64,000 nt of DNA from Paraspadella gotoi (Eukaryota > Chaetognatha), in contig CM119263.1 in the NCBI GenBank assembly GCA_051294375.1, positions 15,850,532-15,914,531 on the forward strand, in the 5' to 3' direction. The position numbers and the translations under genes were made by a program. How positions within the stretch are numbered: the first letter of the stretch is position 1; each line of letters starts with the position of its first letter. The notes under the pieces are model-generated. The model was not told the origin of the DNA. It saw only the letters and a list, made by a program, of their open reading frames with translations, and did not search any database. Below are positions 60,700 through 64,000 of the stretch, in pieces.

Positions 60700-60892
60700 A
60701 AAGCGTCAGTCGAAGTGGCGCGGGGCATTCATGACAGATCGCAGCGAGCCTGTCGTCGACCACACAAGGTGGGCCGTCTCTAACACAGGAGAAGTGCAGC
60801 GCCGGCCACTGTGTGGCGGGTACCAGAACTTCGTTGGTAGACGTCTGAACAGATGCGGCGCATACACGACGAATGCTAACACTGAAGGCGTC
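60700..60892 (-). CDS. Exon of an unrecognised minus-strand gene
   Basis: On the minus strand an acceptor TATTCCCAG opens an exon at 60892 in phase 0. It reads DAFSVSIRRVCAASVQTSTN, then QWPALHFSCVRDGPPCVV and DRLAAICHEC. The phase matches exon 61180-61306. The 3' limit is approximate: the frame stays open to about 60580, where it becomes Arg-rich and then runs into a GA tract. Cysteines suggest a secreted or extracellular protein; no family recognised. Confidence 0.4.
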
Positions 60893-61179
60893 CTGGGAAT
60901 AAAATAGATTAAATGTAAAAAATTAAAATATAACAAATATGAGTGTATACATTGTACAACATGATACAACAAAGAGAATTAACATATGGTTGTCTGAACT
61001 TGGTATGAGGGTAAGCATTCTGGCGAGGCGGTCGACTCATATGACATACTCGTCGATTACTCTAATTTTATGAATAATAAGTTAATTAAGTCTATTGTAT
61101 TGGGTGAATTTATATGATATTCATTAAAATCTCAACTAAATAGATTATCAATAATAAATAATATAACTAAAATCTTAAC

Positions 61180-61306
61180 TTCTGATGAGACAAATGGAAT
61201 AACGTGAAGACCGGCCTCCTTGGCTGCATGATCGTAGCATTCGTCTTGTCCGTCAAGTCCCGGATCTGAGATTCGGAAGCGGACGCACGGAGATGAGAGG
61301 CCAAGT
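61180..61306 (-). CDS. Upstream exon of the unrecognised minus-strand gene
   Basis: Minus-strand acceptor GTGATACAG before 61306 and donor GTTAAG after 61180 bound a 127-base exon, phase 2 in and phase 0 out. It reads SSPCVRFRISDPGLDGQDEC, then YDHAAKEAGLHVIPFVSSE, a balanced, protein-like composition. The upstream part is lost in the gap at 61318-61342. Function unknown. Confidence 0.4.
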
Positions 61307-61317
61307 CTGTATCACAC

Positions 61318-61342
61318 NNNNNNNNNNNNNNNNNNNNNNNNN
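61318..61342. other. Assembly gap (25 N)
   Basis: N run exactly at the start of direct-duplication copy 2. Confidence 0.99.
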
Positions 61343-62479
61343 ATAACGTAATAATATAATTTGTGAATTCACCAAAGAAATAAAAAGCCCACTGTCTTAG
61401 CTAATTTTTTAAAATTTTTGCTAGGTGGCAGACAGCTAAAAGGAGTTAGGACGGCAAAATGAACAAATGAACAGTTGCCGAAATCAAGCAAACCAATCGT
61501 TGATTAATTATGTTGTTTTTTCCTACGTTGAAATAAAGTATAAATCAGCATCCTAATTTTAATGATATACTCTTATTTACTACAACATTTAGTAATATTA
61601 CATAGTATTACATAGTATTTATTTAGTAAGTATGTAATTATTCTCCATTTCCTTTGCAAGATTTTCATTGTTTTTGATTTATAAAAATCAGTTTCCCGTA
61701 TGACTGCCTCATTAACTGTTCAAAATGCCGTCAATGAGATTTGAAAGCCAAAGATGCTGCATATTTGTATTGCCCGTTTTCGTCGCCTCGTTGATGACGA
61801 ATCTTATAAATTTGATCTGTCATTAAACAACCGCGAAAAGACTGTACTGCTTTAATTACATTATGATTTTCGTTCTTTTATTCTTTTTTTTAACGTTTAA
61901 TGATTAAAGAGGATAAAAATATTTGATCATTGCCATATTCTTACATCAGTATTGACAGAAAAATACCGTGCGATTCTCCCAATTGACCCAAATCTTGTAG
62001 TTCGTTCTCGTTTAACTCAACTCGACCGCTAAGCGGTTGTTGTGATCCTCTTTATGGACTAAGTCCCGAAAAAAAAAGGTTTTCCTTCTTTTCCTTGTTG
62101 AATTCGCGTCGTGAATTAACACAGCCATAGGAACCTCCACGAGAGGCGGAATCATTCGTCTCTATTGGAACTAATTCTCGCCAGAGTCCGAAGATAGTTT
62201 TAAATTGTTTGTTCCTGTTGTTAATTTTTTATTTTTGGTAAGTTTATACGATTAACATCCATGACAATATGTAAAAAAATAAAATTAATTATGTTTCTTA
62301 TATTTTTTATCAAATTAGATTTAGGTCTCTCTCACGGGTCTCTTTCGTTTAGCAGTTCAGTATTGCTGTTTTTTTTTTTTTGCTTAAATCTCGAACTTTT
62401 AACAATTAACCCGATAGTTTATTGGAATTTACATTTGTTTTGTCTTTGTTCAATGGTGTTTGGAGGCGGAAAGGTATGT

Positions 62480-62841
62480 NNNNNNNNNNNNNNNNNNNNN
62501 NNNNNNNNNNNNNNNNNNNNNNNNNNNNNNNNNNNNNNNNNNNNNNNNNNNNNNNNNNNNNNNNNNNNNNNNNNNNNNNNNNNNNNNNNNNNNNNNNNNN
62601 NNNNNNNNNNNNNNNNNNNNNNNNNNNNNNNNNNNNNNNNNNNNNNNNNNNNNNNNNNNNNNNNNNNNNNNNNNNNNNNNNNNNNNNNNNNNNNNNNNNN
62701 NNNNNNNNNNNNNNNNNNNNNNNNNNNNNNNNNNNNNNNNNNNNNNNNNNNNNNNNNNNNNNNNNNNNNNNNNNNNNNNNNNNNNNNNNNNNNNNNNNNN
62801 NNNNNNNNNNNNNNNNNNNNNNNNNNNNNNNNNNNNNNNNN
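62480..62841. other. Assembly gap (362 N)
   Basis: Falls within duplication copy 2, where copy 1 has only about 25 bases between the matching flanks (GGAAAGGTTATGT and CCCAAAACTTACC), so the gap size is probably wrong. Confidence 0.95.
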
Positions 62842-63050
62842 GTCCGATGCCCCAAAACTTACCAGAAGGCCAAACCTTCGATGCTTTTGAAAGGCAGGTT
62901 CTGCCAAAAAAATTTATGATTTGTCAATGCTTTCATTTATCACAAGCGACGTCTCCTTAATCAACCAATCAATCAATTTGTGAAAAATGTGAAGAAGTAA
63001 AAAGAAGGAATTATATACTGAGAACTATTTGAAATTTTCTTATTATTCAG

Positions 63051-63230
63051 AGGATGCCCCCCTTCGTCAGGGTCGTCTTGCGACGCGTGTCGTTTTAGTC
63101 TTTTCCGCAATCAGCACTGTTGTCCAACGCTTGTAGACGGCCAATGTCAATGGAGTTGTCTGGCGACGATCAGTCGATCATCGCGCCCAGGGGCGTGTCC
63201 GGCCGGGATGATGTCCAGACCTTCGAGGGT
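63051..63230 (+). CDS. WAP exon A (copy 2)
   Basis: Phase 2 in, phase 0 out. It carries one WAP-like unit with C1, C2, C3, the CC pair, C7 and C8, but no cysteine where C4 is expected (CRFSLFRNQHCC). The donor after TCGAGG is GTACGC, acceptable but weak. Confidence 0.55.
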
Positions 63231-63771
63231 ACGCTTAACCAGAACCGTTGGTCAATATTAGGCAACGATACAATTTCTGGAATTGTCTACGAGAAGTAGT
63301 AAAAGCTTTCGTTACTTATAGGGAAATGGGATGACGCGGAACGATTCTTGCAAAGTTCTATGTACTTAAATTAATAAATTAATGAATCATTTAAATAAAT
63401 CCTTTAGTTCAACCCAAGCAGCCACGCTTTCCGTTGGGCGCCGTCCTTTTGCGAATGGGTGAGCGCGAACAAGGTGAGTGCTATAAATCAGTTAATCCAT
63501 CCACTCGCCGAACTTTAAACCAAAACGTTGTCTCTCTCAGCAATTAAGCTCCTCCTACGAATGCCGATACGATGAAGACTGCACCCCTGGACAAAAATGC
63601 TGTCGGCCTCTTCCTACGGCCGACAACGTCTTCGAGACTTGCAGCCGGAAATGCGTTCCGGCGGTGGAAGAAATTCCGGCGGTGAGCGTCGAAGAATCTC
63701 CCGCGGGTGCAACGACGGCGTCTGATGAAGCGTCGGGAACTTTGTCCAAACCACAGAAGCCAGCGGCTTAG
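63051..63771 (+). CDS. WAP-domain protein, C-terminal exons (copy 2)
   Basis: Two exons join in phase 0: 63051-63230 (acceptor TTATTCAG, donor GTACGC) and 63541-63771 (acceptor CTCTCTCAG, stop TAG). The first encodes a WAP-like unit GCPPSSGSSCDACRFS, NQHCCPTLVDGQCQWSC, and the start of a second, RPGACPAGMMS. The second continues SYECRYDEDCTPGQKCC and ETCSRKCVP with the D-x-D-C and K-C-C hallmarks, then a Glu/Ala-rich tail ending KPQKPAA. WAP domains are secreted four-disulfide folds, often protease inhibitors or antimicrobial. Each domain seems to lack one of the eight cysteines. The N-terminal exon was not identified. Confidence 0.65.
63541..63771 (+). CDS. WAP exon B (copy 2)
   Basis: Phase 0 in. 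It reads QLSSSYECRYDEDCTPGQKC and on to TAG at 63769-63771. Frame intact, unlike copy 1. The residues after KCVPAVEEIPAV form a 30-residue acidic/Ala-Ser tail. Confidence 0.7.
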   Translation, partial: QLSSSYECRYDEDCTPGQKCCRPLPTADNVFETCSRKCVPAVEEIPAVSVEESPAGATTASDEASGTLSKPQKPAA

Positions 63772-64000
63772 ATTTTCAAGATTTTTGCAAAAAAATGTCA
63801 TGTTTTGTAATTAGTACTAGTATTCTAATGTTTTTGGCAAAGGCAGCGTTCAGTGCCTCGTACAGTACCCGAAAAAATTAAATCAATTTTTGATACATAC
63901 TGAGATGACCTCAAAATTTAAGACGCAGGAATCACACAGTATTGGACATGTTTNNNNNNNNNNAACTCAAGCACAAACGTTTAAACGAGTTTCACAAAAG

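Larger units (their letters stand above)
61343..63953. repeat. Direct duplication, copy 2
   Basis: Partner of 54955-57410, with a 362-base N gap at 62480-62841. It ends at a 10-base N gap (63954-63963), like copy 1 ending at 57410, so both edges of this copy abut gaps. Confidence 0.92.

Overview
The window is animal (metazoan) nuclear DNA. Genes are split into exons with GT-AG (and some GC-AG) introns. Coding exons are GC- and CpG-rich with G/C third positions, while introns and spacers are AT-rich and packed with very long CT/GA microsatellites. The gene families (nephrin-type adhesion receptor, CACHD1-type VWA/Cache protein, WAP-domain protein, adenylate-kinase-like protein) and compact introns point to an invertebrate. 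I cannot name the phylum. There are eleven N gaps, so this is a draft scaffold.

Layout, plus strand unless stated. (1) About 0.45-26.7 kb: a nephrin/Hibris/SNS-like immunoglobulin receptor. It shows the end of one Ig domain, five further Ig domains, one fibronectin III domain and a transmembrane exon; nearly all exon junctions agree in phase. Its N-terminal exons lie upstream of the window. (2) 15.5-20.1 kb: a complete four-exon CACHD1-like gene (predicted 1277 aa) sitting on the same strand inside an 11-kb intron of the receptor. (3) 27-49 kb: cytoplasmic-tail exons of the receptor, present in several sense and antisense copies because the region is folded into large inverted repeats. (4) 44.6-46.0 kb: a divergent adenylate-kinase-like gene lying between tail exons. 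(5) 50.2-52.5 kb: Ser/Pro-rich exons ending in a stop, either the true 3' end of the receptor or a separate gene. (6) 54-64 kb: a WAP-domain gene in two direct copies (54.96-57.41 and 61.34-63.95 kb), with an unrecognised minus-strand gene at 60.7-61.3 kb between them.

The most striking structural feature is repeated inversion: 11.48-13.05 versus 13.56-15.08 kb, 29.99-34.79 versus 34.80-39.86 kb, and 46.44-47.04 versus 47.55-48.18 kb, plus a further inverted copy of 47.8-49.7 kb at 27.1-29.3 kb. The copies differ by many one-base indels that break reading frames. This pattern suits amplification or assembly chimeras, or unmerged haplotypes with unpolished reads, at least as well as real biology, so copy number and gene order from 27 to 64 kb should not be taken at face value. 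The best-supported biology is the nested CACHD1-like gene and the architecture of the receptor around it.
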